From NCBI GenBank assembly GCA_038108875.1, contig JAYNII010000008.1, positions 1-60,117 of the forward strand: a DNA stretch of 60,117 nucleotides, written 5' to 3'. Every line of letters starts with the position of its first letter. The first letter of the stretch is position 1. This stretch comes from VMDH01 sp038108875. Lineage in GTDB: Bacteria > Pseudomonadota > Gammaproteobacteria > Magnimaribacterales > D2472. This document shows, piece by piece, positions 1 to 8,075 of the stretch. The notes below the pieces were generated by a model, which was not told the origin of the DNA, ran no database searches, and worked only from the letters and a program-made list of their open reading frames with translations. The position numbers were made by a program, and so were the translations under genes.

Positions 1-45
1 CTCATAATCCATTGGTCGTAGGTTCAAATCCTACCGGGCCCACCA
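1..45 (+). tRNA. tRNA with CAT anticodon, 5' half missing (tRNA-Ile2 or elongator tRNA-Met)
   Basis: The window opens inside a tRNA. Seen: a seven-base anticodon loop at 1-7 with CAT at 3-5, stem strand 8-12, a short variable region 13-17, T stem GTAGG (18-22) pairing with CCTAC (30-34) around the TTCAAAT loop, acceptor strand 35-41, discriminator A42 and an encoded CCA at 43-45. CAT can be initiator Met, elongator Met or the lysidine-modified Ile2 tRNA. The TTGGTCG stretch before the T arm resembles E. coli Ile2 more than elongator Met, but the 5' half that would decide this lies outside the window. The initiator is unlikely because the acceptor strand does not fit it. Confidence 0.9.
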
Positions 46-61
46 AATTGTTTTTAAAGCA

Positions 62-101
62 TTATTTCTATAAGTTGATGAAATTATCTCATCAGAAATA
101 A
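62..101 (+). other. Two-part inverted repeat after the tRNA
   Basis: TTATTTC (62-68) can pair with GAAATAA (95-101), and inside it TGATGA (76-81) pairs with TCATCA (89-94), leaving a one-sided bulge at 69-75 and a seven-base loop. There is no T run after it, so it is not a standard intrinsic terminator. It may be a tRNA 3'-trailer structure or a weak terminator. Confidence 0.4.
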
Positions 102-110
102 CAAAACTGC

Positions 111-138
111 TTGAGTAGATATTAGAACACCATATACT
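111..138 (+). promoter_or_regulatory. Predicted sigma-70 promoter for typA
   Basis: TTGAGT at 111-116, a 16-base spacer and TATACT at 133-138 make a good vegetative promoter match. Transcription would begin near 145, giving a leader of about 50 bases before the typA ATG at 198. Confidence 0.5.
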
Positions 139-197
139 GTGCGCTTCATTGAGCAACATAGGATCTTTGGAGCAACTCATTTTCTTTACAAATTAAT

Positions 198-1982
198 ATG
201 AATCAAGAAAAAATTAGGAATATTGCCATCATTGCTCATGTTGATCATGGAAAAACCACGTTAGTAGATAAATTACTCCAGCAGTCAGGCGGGCTTGATA
301 GAAAGAATATGGATGCTGTTTGCATTATGGATTCTAATGATCAGGAAAAGGAGCGTGGAATTACTATCGTTGCAAAAAATACCGCAATTAAATGGCGCGA
401 TTATCACATCAACATTGTTGATACTCCTGGACATGCAGATTTTGGAGGAGAGGTTGAGCGAATTTTATCCATGGTTGATTCAGTACTTTTGTTAGTAGAT
501 GCAGTTGATGGACCAATGCCCCAAACACGTTTTGTGACGCAAAAGGCCTTTGAAAAAGGTCTTTGTCCAATATTGGTAGTGAATAAGGTCGATAGACCTG
601 AAGCACGGCCTTATTGGGTAATAGATCAAGTATTTCAATTGTTTGATAATCTTGGTGCAACAGATGAGCAATTAGATTTTTCTATTATTTATACTTCTGC
701 ACTTAAAGGAACTTCTGGTTATGAACCAGATAACTTGTCATCAAACATGACCCCTTTACTTGATATGATCATTAATAAAGTAAAACCTCCCAAAGTTGAA
801 CTTGATGCTCCTTTTAGAATGCAGATTAGCGCTCTGGACTATAACTCATTCGTTGGTGCTATTGGTATTGGCAGGATTTCTTCTGGCTCTATTAGACCAA
901 ATGATCGAATAGTAGTTGTAAATGAAAAAAAATCAGCTCGAAAAGCGAAAATATTGCAGGTTCTAAGTTATAGCGGTTTGGAGAGAATTGAAGTGACACA
1001 AGCGCATGCTGGAGAAATAGTTTGTATTACAGGAATAGAGGCTTTAAATATATCAGATACACTATGCGATCCTAATTTTGCTCATCCGTTGCCATCTCTT
1101 AAGGTGGATGAACCAACAGTTAGCATGGTCTTTCAAGTAAATGATTCTCCATTTGCAGGAAAGGAGGGTAAGTTTGTTACTTCAAGGAATATCAAAGATA
1201 GATTAGAGCAGGAGCTAATTCACAATGTAGCCTTGCGTGTTGAGCAGGGTGACTCCCAAGATAAATTTAAAGTTTCAGGTCGAGGAGAGCTGCATTTGTC
1301 AGTGTTAATCGAAGCTATGAGAAGAGAAAATTTTGAGCTTGCCGTATCTAAGCCACAGGTTGTTCAGAAAATTATTGAAGGAGAAATACACGAACCATAT
1401 GAACTAGCAGTTATTGATATCCAAGATGTTCATCAAGGTTCAATTATGGAGCAGATGGGATTGAGAAAAGGCGACCTCAAAAATATTCAGATGCATGAAA
1501 ATGGGCGTTTGAGAATGGATTTTATTGTTCCTTCTAGGGGCTTGATCGGTTTTCGCTCGACTTTTCTAACATTAACTCAAGGCACTGGAATTCTAACCAG
1601 TGTGTTTGATCATTATGGATTAGCAAAGAAAGGAGATATAGCTAAGAGACAAAATGGTGTCTTGGTATCCATGGTTGCAGGAAAAACTCTAGCCTACTCA
1701 CTCTTTAACTTACAGAACAGGGGTAAGATGTTTGTAGGACATGGAACCGAGGTTTACAAGGGTCAAATAGTTGGACTTCATTCTAGGGAGAATGATCTTC
1801 CGGTTAATCCCACAAAAGGAAAACAGCTTACGAATATAAGAGCAGCCGGGAACGATGAGAACTTAATATTGATACCGCATATTCGCCATACTTTAGAGCA
1901 GGCATTAGAGTTTATTGAAGACGATGAGTTGGTTGAGGTTACTCCAAAAAATATTAGATTAAGAAAAAAGAGCTTTAGCTAA
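198..1982 (+). CDS. typA: Ribosome-associated GTPase TypA/BipA
   Basis: Translational GTPase of the EF-G/LepA superfamily that binds 70S ribosomes and acts in ribosome assembly and stress or cold adaptation. Seen: P-loop AHVDHGKTT at residues 13-21, switch motif RGITI, DTPGH, NKVD and the SALKG motif of the G domain, then EF-Tu domain 2, EF-G-like domains and the TypA-specific C-terminal domain ending in a basic tail. The length of 594 residues is normal for the family. The start ATG aligns with the conserved N terminus. No clear Shine-Dalgarno site is present. It follows a tRNA gene and appears monocistronic. Confidence 0.97.
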   Translation: MNQEKIRNIAIIAHVDHGKTTLVDKLLQQSGGLDRKNMDAVCIMDSNDQEKERGITIVAKNTAIKWRDYHINIVDTPGHADFGGEVERILSMVDSVLLLVDAVDGPMPQTRFVTQKAFEKGLCPILVVNKVDRPEARPYWVIDQVFQLFDNLGATDEQLDFSIIYTSALKGTSGYEPDNLSSNMTPLLDMIINKVKPPKVELDAPFRMQISALDYNSFVGAIGIGRISSGSIRPNDRIVVVNEKKSARKAKILQVLSYSGLERIEVTQAHAGEIVCITGIEALNISDTLCDPNFAHPLPSLKVDEPTVSMVFQVNDSPFAGKEGKFVTSRNIKDRLEQELIHNVALRVEQGDSQDKFKVSGRGELHLSVLIEAMRRENFELAVSKPQVVQKIIEGEIHEPYELAVIDIQDVHQGSIMEQMGLRKGDLKNIQMHENGRLRMDFIVPSRGLIGFRSTFLTLTQGTGILTSVFDHYGLAKKGDIAKRQNGVLVSMVAGKTLAYSLFNLQNRGKMFVGHGTEVYKGQIVGLHSRENDLPVNPTKGKQLTNIRAAGNDENLILIPHIRHTLEQALEFIEDDELVEVTPKNIRLRKKSFS

Positions 1983-2086
1983 TTTTTTAAAATTATTCTA
2001 GTTACTTAAATTTATTAAGCATAATTTTGTGCAATATTGTTTTCCAGTAGTTAGTAAAAAACTTTTGCATCGTTTAGCATAATTAA

Positions 2087-3796
2087 ATGAAAAGATATCT
2101 ATTTTTATTGATCATAGTTAATTGCGTTTCAGCAATCATTCAAGCTCAAGGGGTTCAAATTATAACCGCAAGAGAAATCATTACTCTGGATGAAGCAGCT
2201 CAAGTTGGAGACGCTATTGCAGTCGAGGACGGACTTATTCTTAAGATTGGCTCTTTGGAAAGTCTTAAGAAATTTTTCCCTAATGCAGTTATAAATAGAG
2301 CAGCTCAAGACTCTGTCATTGTGCCTGGATTCATTGAGCATCATATACATCCCTTTTTAGCTGCAGTGACAATGAATTCCAAGATCATCGCAATTGATGA
2401 TTGGAAATTGCCTTATTCTTTTTCTAAGGGAGTAAGGAACAGAGAAGAATATTTTGAAGAATTAATCAAAGCAGAAGACAGCAGCAACAAAGAGGAACCT
2501 TTTATTAGCTGGGGGTATCATCACTATTTTCATGGCTCTCTCACTCGCCAGGATTTAGACAACATTTCAAGTTCAAGACCAATCATTATTATTCATAGAT
2601 CTTTTCATGAATTTATTCTTAACAGTGCTGCTATGGAAGTCTTAGATATAAAAGAAGAGAATTTTGATATACCTGAGGTAGACAAAGAATTTGCTAATTT
2701 TTCCGAAGGTCATTTTTCAGAAAGAGGTGCGATTCTCGTTTTAGGTAACTTGATGAAACTACTTGGAACTCCCGAGATGCTCATCAATGGCATGAAAAGT
2801 GTTATAGAACATCTACATTCCAATGGAGTAACGGTTATTGGTAATCCAGGTGCTATGTATAACCCAAATATTCAGATGCTAAAAAACATGGTGTTTGGCA
2901 ACAAGCAAATTCCCTTAGAGTCATTCTTTATTCCAAGCGGGCTTCACTTAATCGAAAATTATGATATCTCAGAAGTTTTAGAAAAAGCTGAATCACAAAC
3001 TCTTTGGGGAGAGGGCAATCTCTCGTATTTAAGCAAACAGATAAAATTGTTTTCAGATGGTGCCATGTACTCTCAAAATATGATGATGCGGGATGGTTAT
3101 CTTGATGGACATCAAGGTGCTTGGCTCATTCATGAAAATATTTATAAACAGCTTTTCAAAATTTTTTGGGACAACAATTATCAAATTCATGTCCACCAAA
3201 ATGGTGATGCAGGATTAGATCGAGTGCTTAATGTGCTAGAAGAAAATTTGATCCTTTACCCTAGAAAAGATCATCGAACCACAGTAGTGCATTTTGGCTA
3301 TTCAGCAGATGATCAAGTCCAACGAATTAAAGATCTAGGAGTGTTGGTCAGCGCTAATCCCTATTATGTAACAACCTTATCAGATCTTTATAGTCGAGAA
3401 GGTGTTGGTTATGAGCGAACCCAAGACATGGTCAGACTTGGAGATTTAGAAAGAGCAGATATTCTATTTTCGCTTCACTCGGATATGCCCATGGCTCCTG
3501 CAGCGCCATTGGTTCTTATGGACTCTGCAATGAATAGGTTAAATTTTGCAAATAAGGTTGCAGGACCTGATCAACGTATTTCTGCTCTGACTGCATTAAA
3601 AGCAGTAACGTTAAATGCTGCTTATATCATGCAGTTAGAAGATAGGTATGGTTCGATCAGTATTGGGAAAGTTGCAAATTTTACAGTCCTCGATAGCAAC
3701 CCTCTTTCAGTCAATCCTCTAATGGTAAAAGACATAAAAGTTGTTGGAACATTTTCGAATGGAAAATACTTTCCAGTCTTAGAAAAAAAAATGTAG
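2087..3796 (+). CDS. Secreted amidohydrolase, YtcJ-like (amidohydrolase 3 family)
   Basis: Metal-dependent hydrolase of the amidohydrolase superfamily, YtcJ-like branch; substrate unknown. Seen: an N-terminal signal peptide (Lys-Arg, hydrophobic core to about residue 20, AQ-type cleavage region), then GFIEHHIHPF with the HxH metal motif, IHVHQNGDAG carrying the next metal histidine region, and SLHSDMP with the late conserved Asp. The C-terminal part returns to the composite beta-sandwich (GKVANFTVLDSNP). At 569 residues it is full length. Most relatives lack export signals, so a periplasmic location is the unusual point. Neighbours give no clue to substrate, and gaps on both sides suggest a single-gene transcript. 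Confidence 0.85.
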   Translation: MKRYLFLLIIVNCVSAIIQAQGVQIITAREIITLDEAAQVGDAIAVEDGLILKIGSLESLKKFFPNAVINRAAQDSVIVPGFIEHHIHPFLAAVTMNSKIIAIDDWKLPYSFSKGVRNREEYFEELIKAEDSSNKEEPFISWGYHHYFHGSLTRQDLDNISSSRPIIIIHRSFHEFILNSAAMEVLDIKEENFDIPEVDKEFANFSEGHFSERGAILVLGNLMKLLGTPEMLINGMKSVIEHLHSNGVTVIGNPGAMYNPNIQMLKNMVFGNKQIPLESFFIPSGLHLIENYDISEVLEKAESQTLWGEGNLSYLSKQIKLFSDGAMYSQNMMMRDGYLDGHQGAWLIHENIYKQLFKIFWDNNYQIHVHQNGDAGLDRVLNVLEENLILYPRKDHRTTVVHFGYSADDQVQRIKDLGVLVSANPYYVTTLSDLYSREGVGYERTQDMVRLGDLERADILFSLHSDMPMAPAAPLVLMDSAMNRLNFANKVAGPDQRISALTALKAVTLNAAYIMQLEDRYGSISIGKVANFTVLDSNPLSVNPLMVKDIKVVGTFSNGKYFPVLEKKM

Positions 3797-3835
3797 ACAA
3801 TTTTTAAAATTAGGAATACATTTCGCAAAAATAAC

Positions 3836-3854
3836 CTTTTCTTAAGGAGAAAAG
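3836..3854 (+). promoter_or_regulatory. Hairpin presenting the ribosome-binding site of the small KPAAK protein
   Basis: CTTTTC (3836-3841) pairs with GAAAAG (3849-3854); the seven-base loop TTAAGGA holds most of the Shine-Dalgarno sequence AAGGAG (3844-3849). The ATG follows at 3856. Strong Shine-Dalgarno sites are rare in this window, so this start region stands out. Confidence 0.5.
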
Positions 3855-3855
3855 A

Positions 3856-3945
3856 ATGGCAACTAAAAAACCAGCAGCTAAAAAACCAGCTGCTAAACCA
3901 GCTGCAAAACCAGCAGCTAAAAAACCTGCCACCAAAAAGAAATAA
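3856..3945 (+). CDS. Tiny Lys/Ala/Pro-rich basic protein (histone H1 tail-like)
   Basis: A 29-residue frame that begins MATKKPAAKK and ends in three lysines. It consists almost entirely of repeated KPAAK units with no acidic or aromatic residue. Support for it being real: a consensus AAGGAG site six bases before ATG, a perfect start-to-stop frame, and a strong terminator 17 bases after the stop. Composition resembles the C-terminal tails of histone H1 and of bacterial AlgP/HctB-like proteins, which bind DNA or RNA non-specifically through lysines. It has no folded domain. Function is inferred only from charge: nucleoid compaction, polyanion binding or a ribosome-associated role are all possible. 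Confidence 0.72.
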   Translation: MATKKPAAKKPAAKPAAKPAAKKPATKKK

Positions 3946-3962
3946 GTTTCTTAAGGTAAAAG

Positions 3963-3991
3963 CGGCGGTACCAGTTACCGCCGTTTTTTTT
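3963..3991 (+). terminator. Strong intrinsic terminator after the KPAAK gene
   Basis: CGGCGGTA (3963-3970) pairs with TACCGCCG (3976-3983) around a five-base loop and is followed by eight T residues (3984-3991). This is one of only two textbook terminators I find in the window. Confidence 0.92.
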
Positions 3992-4044
3992 GCCTATCTA
4001 AAATTCATCTTTTATAAAGTTTAGAAAATCACTATGATGTTTTT

Positions 4045-4923
4045 ATGTCAGTCTTTTCATCTTTAAAATCTATTTCTCCGACTATTGGAGCTGAAATATT
4101 TGACGTTGATCTCAAAAAAATTGATGGAGATTTAATAGATGAATTAAAAAAAATTCTCTCAAAATACAAAGTACTTTTTTTCCCTAATCAAAATCTCACC
4201 ATAGACGACCATGTTGCATTTGGAGAGAAATTTGGAGAATTACAAGGGCATCCCCATATAAACAACCCCAGCATTAAGCATCCAAAAATTTTTGAACTGG
4301 CTGCCTCATCAGGAGGTATTGCAGACGAATGGCATACGGATTTAACTTTTCAAGAAGAGCCTGCGCTTTTATCAATTTTACATATGGTGCAAATTCCATC
4401 TGTGGGGGGAGATACTATGTGGACAGATTTAGTTGCTGCCTTTAAGGCTTTATCAAAACCTATGCAAGATATGTGTATCGGATTGTCAGCTTTGCATGAT
4501 GCTTCGCCTCATCTGCATCCTGAAAAAATGACCATTCATCCAGTGGTTCGCAAACATCCAGATACTCAGGAGCCAGTACTATATGTAAACGAACACTTCA
4601 CAAGGAGAATTGTTGAACTTAGACACGACGAAAGCGACCATCTACTTAGTTTCCTAACTGCATGGGTTCAAAAACCAGAATTTTCACTTCGATATAAATG
4701 GCAACAGCACACAATTGCAATGTGGGATAATCGTGCTACTCAACACTATGTGGTAAATAATTTTGAGGGGGAAAGAATTATCCAAAGAGTCACTGTTACT
4801 GGAGACATAGTTGAGCCATTTGGGAAGTTAGCTTACCAAGCATGGAATGCTGATGGAAAGTTTTCTGCAAAGAGTAGATACGATTTTCAGTTAATGGGTT
4901 ATCTAGACTCTCATAAGAAATAA
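4045..4923 (+). CDS. TauD/TfdA-family Fe(II)/2-oxoglutarate dioxygenase
   Basis: Cytoplasmic non-haem iron oxygenase that couples decarboxylation of 2-oxoglutarate to hydroxylation of a substrate, classically a sulfonate such as taurine with release of sulfite. Seen: the iron ligands H97 and D99 in WHTD and the distal H234 in TQHY, and 2-oxoglutarate-binding arginines R244 and R248 in the ERIIQR segment. The stretch HPVVRKHP...YVNEHFT matches E. coli TauD closely. At 292 residues it is complete. A TauE/SafE protein lies two genes downstream, which fits sulfonate use with sulfite export. The substrate could equally be an alkyl sulfate or another acid. Confidence 0.88.
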   Translation: MSVFSSLKSISPTIGAEIFDVDLKKIDGDLIDELKKILSKYKVLFFPNQNLTIDDHVAFGEKFGELQGHPHINNPSIKHPKIFELAASSGGIADEWHTDLTFQEEPALLSILHMVQIPSVGGDTMWTDLVAAFKALSKPMQDMCIGLSALHDASPHLHPEKMTIHPVVRKHPDTQEPVLYVNEHFTRRIVELRHDESDHLLSFLTAWVQKPEFSLRYKWQQHTIAMWDNRATQHYVVNNFEGERIIQRVTVTGDIVEPFGKLAYQAWNADGKFSAKSRYDFQLMGYLDSHKK

Positions 4924-5014
4924 TATTTTTTATTACAAACTTATTACTTACTGGTAATTCTTTCATATCTCCTTAATATAAACTTCAGCCACATACATTT
5001 AAAATAGGAAAAAC

Positions 5015-6313
5015 ATGATCGAATCTTCATTTACTTTGCCGTGCGGACAAATTCTAAAAAATAGGGTTTGTAAAGCTGCTATGACTGAACGAATTGCAAA
5101 GGGAGACAACCTGGCTCATGAAGGACATGTCAATTTATATAATACTTGGGCTAATGGTGAGCTCGGTATTTTGCTTACTGGCAACGTGCAAGTTGATCGT
5201 CGCAATATTGAAGGCCCCGCAAACGTTGTGATCGATGAAGCAAATTACCTTCTTCAAATCGACACTTTAAGAAAATGGGCCAAAGCAGGGACCAAAAATA
5301 ATACTCAACTATGGATGCAGATTTCACATGCTGGTAGACAAACCCCCGGAGAAATAAATCCTACTCCGCAAGCTCCTTCTGATATTGGATTAAAAATACC
5401 GGGTAAAAAATTTGGTAAACCAAAACCAATGACAGAGCAGGAAATATTAGAGCTAATAGATCGCTTTGTTTTTACAGCAACCATTGCGAGGGAGGCAGGA
5501 TTTACTGGAGTTCAATTCCACTCAGCTCATGGCTATTTATTATCTGAATTCTTATCTCCTGATATTAATACTAGATCGGATGCATGGGGTGGATCTCTAG
5601 AGAATAGGACGAGGATTCATTTGGAAATTATCAAAAAGTGCAGAGAAAAGGTAGGTTCAGATTTTCCAATCTCTATAAAACTTAATTCAGCAGATTTCCA
5701 AAAGGGTGGATTTTCAGCAGAAGAAAGCATCCGAGTTGCTCAAATGTTTGAAATTGCTGGAGTTGATTTATTAGAAATATCAGGCGGCACGTATGAACAA
5801 CCAAAATTAATTGGTGCAGATAATATCAGTATCAATCCTGATAGAAGCGAAGAGAGAAAAGAGAGCACCGTTGCTCGTGAGGCTTATTTTTTGGATTATG
5901 CTGCAAATATAAGAAATGCTGTCCAAATACCTTTGATGGTAACGGGTGGTTTTCGTACCCGTGAGGGTATGCAGAAAGCATTGGATAGTGGAATTTGTCA
6001 GGTTATTGGAATTGGTAGGCCGCTGTGTGCTGATCCTCATTGCATTAAGAAATTACTTAATGGGGAAATCGACACTTTGCCAAACTTTGAAAAGACATTA
6101 TCTTTGGGTCCTTGGATTTTTTCTCCAAGCAGCCCTTTTACTCTAGTGCAAGCGATCAATGCTTTTGGAGCCATGGCATGGTTTTATCAACAAATCAAAG
6201 AAATGTCTGCTGGAAGAATGCCTGATCTAGATAAAAGGCTTTTACAAGCATTTTTAGCTGATACCAAAGCAGATAAACTAGCTGTGAAAGATTATCTAAA
6301 TCACCCAAATTAA
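5015..6313 (+). CDS. NADH:flavin oxidoreductase, Old Yellow Enzyme family
   Basis: FMN-dependent TIM-barrel reductase of alpha,beta-unsaturated carbonyls or related compounds. Seen: QISHAGRQT, then GVQFHSAHGYLLSEFLSP with the His/Tyr catalytic region, TRSDAWGGS, and the FMN phosphate-binding parts VTGGFRT and GIGRPLCADP. The 432 residues cover the barrel only; the C-terminal iron-sulfur and NAD domains of 2,4-dienoyl-CoA reductase are absent. The start is preceded by AGGA with six bases spacing. It is separated by three bases from the TauE-like gene and probably shares its transcript. Real substrate unknown. Confidence 0.88.
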   Translation: MIESSFTLPCGQILKNRVCKAAMTERIAKGDNLAHEGHVNLYNTWANGELGILLTGNVQVDRRNIEGPANVVIDEANYLLQIDTLRKWAKAGTKNNTQLWMQISHAGRQTPGEINPTPQAPSDIGLKIPGKKFGKPKPMTEQEILELIDRFVFTATIAREAGFTGVQFHSAHGYLLSEFLSPDINTRSDAWGGSLENRTRIHLEIIKKCREKVGSDFPISIKLNSADFQKGGFSAEESIRVAQMFEIAGVDLLEISGGTYEQPKLIGADNISINPDRSEERKESTVAREAYFLDYAANIRNAVQIPLMVTGGFRTREGMQKALDSGICQVIGIGRPLCADPHCIKKLLNGEIDTLPNFEKTLSLGPWIFSPSSPFTLVQAINAFGAMAWFYQQIKEMSAGRMPDLDKRLLQAFLADTKADKLAVKDYLNHPN

Positions 6314-6316
6314 AGT

Positions 6317-7060
6317 ATGTCAGAAATAGAGATCATTGTTATTTTCTCATTGATCTCATTCATTACCTCTTTCATAACCTCTATTGCGAGCGTAGGCGGG
6401 GGAATGATTATGTTAGCGAGTTTAGGGCAATTTTTCTCACCTAGTGTTTTAATTCCCTTACACGCATTTATCCAAATTTCCAACAATTTATCTCGTGCTT
6501 ACTTATTTAGAAAATATATCGTTTATGAAATTTTTAAAACAATTGCAATAGGTAGCCTTATAGGATCAATAGTAGGAATTCTTTTTTTTTCTTTGGTTCC
6601 TGAAGAAATCATACTTTCACTAATTGGCGTATTTATTCTTTGGATGGTTTTTTTTAAAGCAATATTAAGAAAGGTTGCCCATAATCTATCTAATGGTTTA
6701 TGTGGCCTGCTCGCTGCAGCTGTTGGCATGGTAGTGGGAGCGAATGGCCCTGTTGTTTCAGCTTTTTTAGCAACGAAAGATCTGACCTCTAAAGAATTAA
6801 TAGCTACTCATGGAGCTATTATGGTTTGTCAGCATTTATTCAAAATCATTGCTTTCATAACTCTATTCCAGTTTGTACTAAAGGATTTCTTGTTGCTTAT
6901 TGTTTTTACTACCTTCACAGGTTTTTTTGGCGCATGGAGTGCAAAAAAGTTTTTAGATCAAATTCCACAAAAGATCTTTGAAATTGGGTTAAAGAGTCTT
7001 TTATTGATATTAGCAGTCACCATGATTATTAGGGGAGTTGGACAAGCAGTCATTGACTGA
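6317..7060 (+). CDS. TauE/SafE-family membrane transporter
   Basis: Inner-membrane protein of about eight predicted helices, made of two similar halves as in the sulfite exporter TauE/SafE family. Seen: glycine-rich first helix (ASVGGGMIMLAS), a central LLAAAVGMVVGANGP segment that is the counterpart in the second half, and a hydrophobic C terminus. The family exports sulfite, sulfoacetate or other organic anions. Three bases separate it from the upstream flavin oxidoreductase, and a TauD-like enzyme lies before that, so sulfite export is a reasonable guess. Its stop lies two bases from the end of the convergent oxyR gene. Confidence 0.85.
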   Translation: MSEIEIIVIFSLISFITSFITSIASVGGGMIMLASLGQFFSPSVLIPLHAFIQISNNLSRAYLFRKYIVYEIFKTIAIGSLIGSIVGILFFSLVPEEIILSLIGVFILWMVFFKAILRKVAHNLSNGLCGLLAAAVGMVVGANGPVVSAFLATKDLTSKELIATHGAIMVCQHLFKIIAFITLFQFVLKDFLLLIVFTTFTGFFGAWSAKKFLDQIPQKIFEIGLKSLLLILAVTMIIRGVGQAVID

Positions 7061-7062
7061 AT

Positions 7063-7956
7063 CTACTTTTTCTTTAGAGCCTCCCTAAAAATATTCAACA
7101 ATATTTTTATATTTTCTAGCCCGCTATAATTTTCTCTACAGATCAATGCAATTTCTCTATGGGGGCCTGGCTCATTTAAATGTGACACAAATAAATTTTT
7201 TTGATTTCCTACCAAATCTTTTAGAGCCATTTGTGGAACAAGTGTTGTACCCATTTTTCCCTTTACAAGCTGAACTAGGGTATTTAGGCTAGATGCTTTT
7301 AGTGAGTAACTTGTCTTAGAGGTTATATTGCATGCATCTAAGATATGGTCTTTTAGGCAATGTCCATCAGCAAGCAGCATGAGCTTTGAATCTTCAAGTT
7401 CTGTTGCCTTAATTTCTGTTTTACCAGCATTCTTATCATTAGCATGCGAAACCCAATAGAAATCTTCCTCCCAGAATTTATAACACTTTAATTCCTGTGT
7501 ATCGTAGGGCAGCGCAAGCACTGCCATATCCAATTCACCGTCTCTTACTTTTTTCACTAATGCATTCGATTGGCTTTCTTCGATTTTTAATTGAATGGAT
7601 GGGAATCTTTTTTCAATTCTGGGTAGCATTAATGGAAGGAAATAAGGGCTGATAGTGGGAATAATTCCAACCGAAATAGGAAAGTTCTGAGATCTGCTAT
7701 AGCTCTGAGCTAATTCATTGATGCTTTTAATTTCTATTTTAATTAACTTGGCTTTTTCTAATATTTCTTTTCCTAAATTTGTGACAATAACTTTCTTATT
7801 GGTTCTTTCAAATATTTGAACACCTAAATGAGTTTCTAATTCACTTATTGCATTACTTAATGTTGAAGGAGAAATAAAACACTCATCGGCTGCTTTTTTA
7901 AAATGTAAATTTTTTGCAACAGCCAAAGCGTATTCAATTTGTTTTAAAGTTATCAA
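7063..7956 (-). CDS. oxyR: Hydrogen-peroxide sensor and LysR-type regulator OxyR
   Basis: Peroxide-responsive LysR-type activator. Seen: N-terminal winged helix (LKQIEYALAVAKN, then the FKKAADECFISPSTLS recognition region), LysR ligand-binding domain, and the two redox cysteines C200 and C209 in the motif GHCLKDHILDAC, aligning with C199 and C208 of E. coli OxyR. This makes it a true OxyR rather than a generic LysR protein. The start is TTG and aligns with the E. coli N terminus. It is divergent from katG across 119 bases, the classical arrangement for an activator and its target. Confidence 0.95.
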   Translation of the reverse strand: MITLKQIEYALAVAKNLHFKKAADECFISPSTLSNAISELETHLGVQIFERTNKKVIVTNLGKEILEKAKLIKIEIKSINELAQSYSRSQNFPISVGIIPTISPYFLPLMLPRIEKRFPSIQLKIEESQSNALVKKVRDGELDMAVLALPYDTQELKCYKFWEEDFYWVSHANDKNAGKTEIKATELEDSKLMLLADGHCLKDHILDACNITSKTSYSLKASSLNTLVQLVKGKMGTTLVPQMALKDLVGNQKNLFVSHLNEPGPHREIALICRENYSGLENIKILLNIFREALKKK

Positions 7957-7988
7957 ATTATAAGCATTCTATCATTGATAAAATCGAA

Positions 7989-7994
7989 TATAAT
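7989..7994 (+). promoter_or_regulatory. Predicted -10 element of the katG promoter
   Basis: TATAAT at 7989-7994 would start transcription near 8001, about 75 bases before katG. There is no good -35 at the right distance (ATTCTA at 7966-7971), as expected of an activator-dependent promoter. I could not place a convincing four-part OxyR site, although TTCTATC lies at the -35 region. Confidence 0.45.
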
Positions 7995-8075
7995 GTTCTA
8001 AATTATTATATTTACCAAAACAATTAATATTTGTAGGATTAAAGATTATCTTTTTTATAAAAGGAAAGACATATT

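Noticed and set aside
3856..3945. KPAAK frame as a transferred eukaryotic histone H1 fragment
   Set aside because: Simple Lys/Ala/Pro repeats arise easily on their own, and bacterial proteins with such tails are known; nothing else points to transfer.
4045..4923. Firm call as taurine dioxygenase
   Set aside because: Metal and cofactor residues are shared by many TauD/TfdA enzymes; substrate-contact residues cannot be assigned with confidence by eye.
7957..7962. TATAAT on the minus strand as oxyR -10
   Set aside because: It directly abuts the TTG start codon, so transcription would begin inside the gene.
7957..8075. OxyR binding site in the oxyR-katG gap
   Set aside because: Isolated CTAT and GATA pieces occur near 7969-7980, but not the four properly spaced ATAG/CTAT elements; in DNA this AT-rich such pieces arise by chance.
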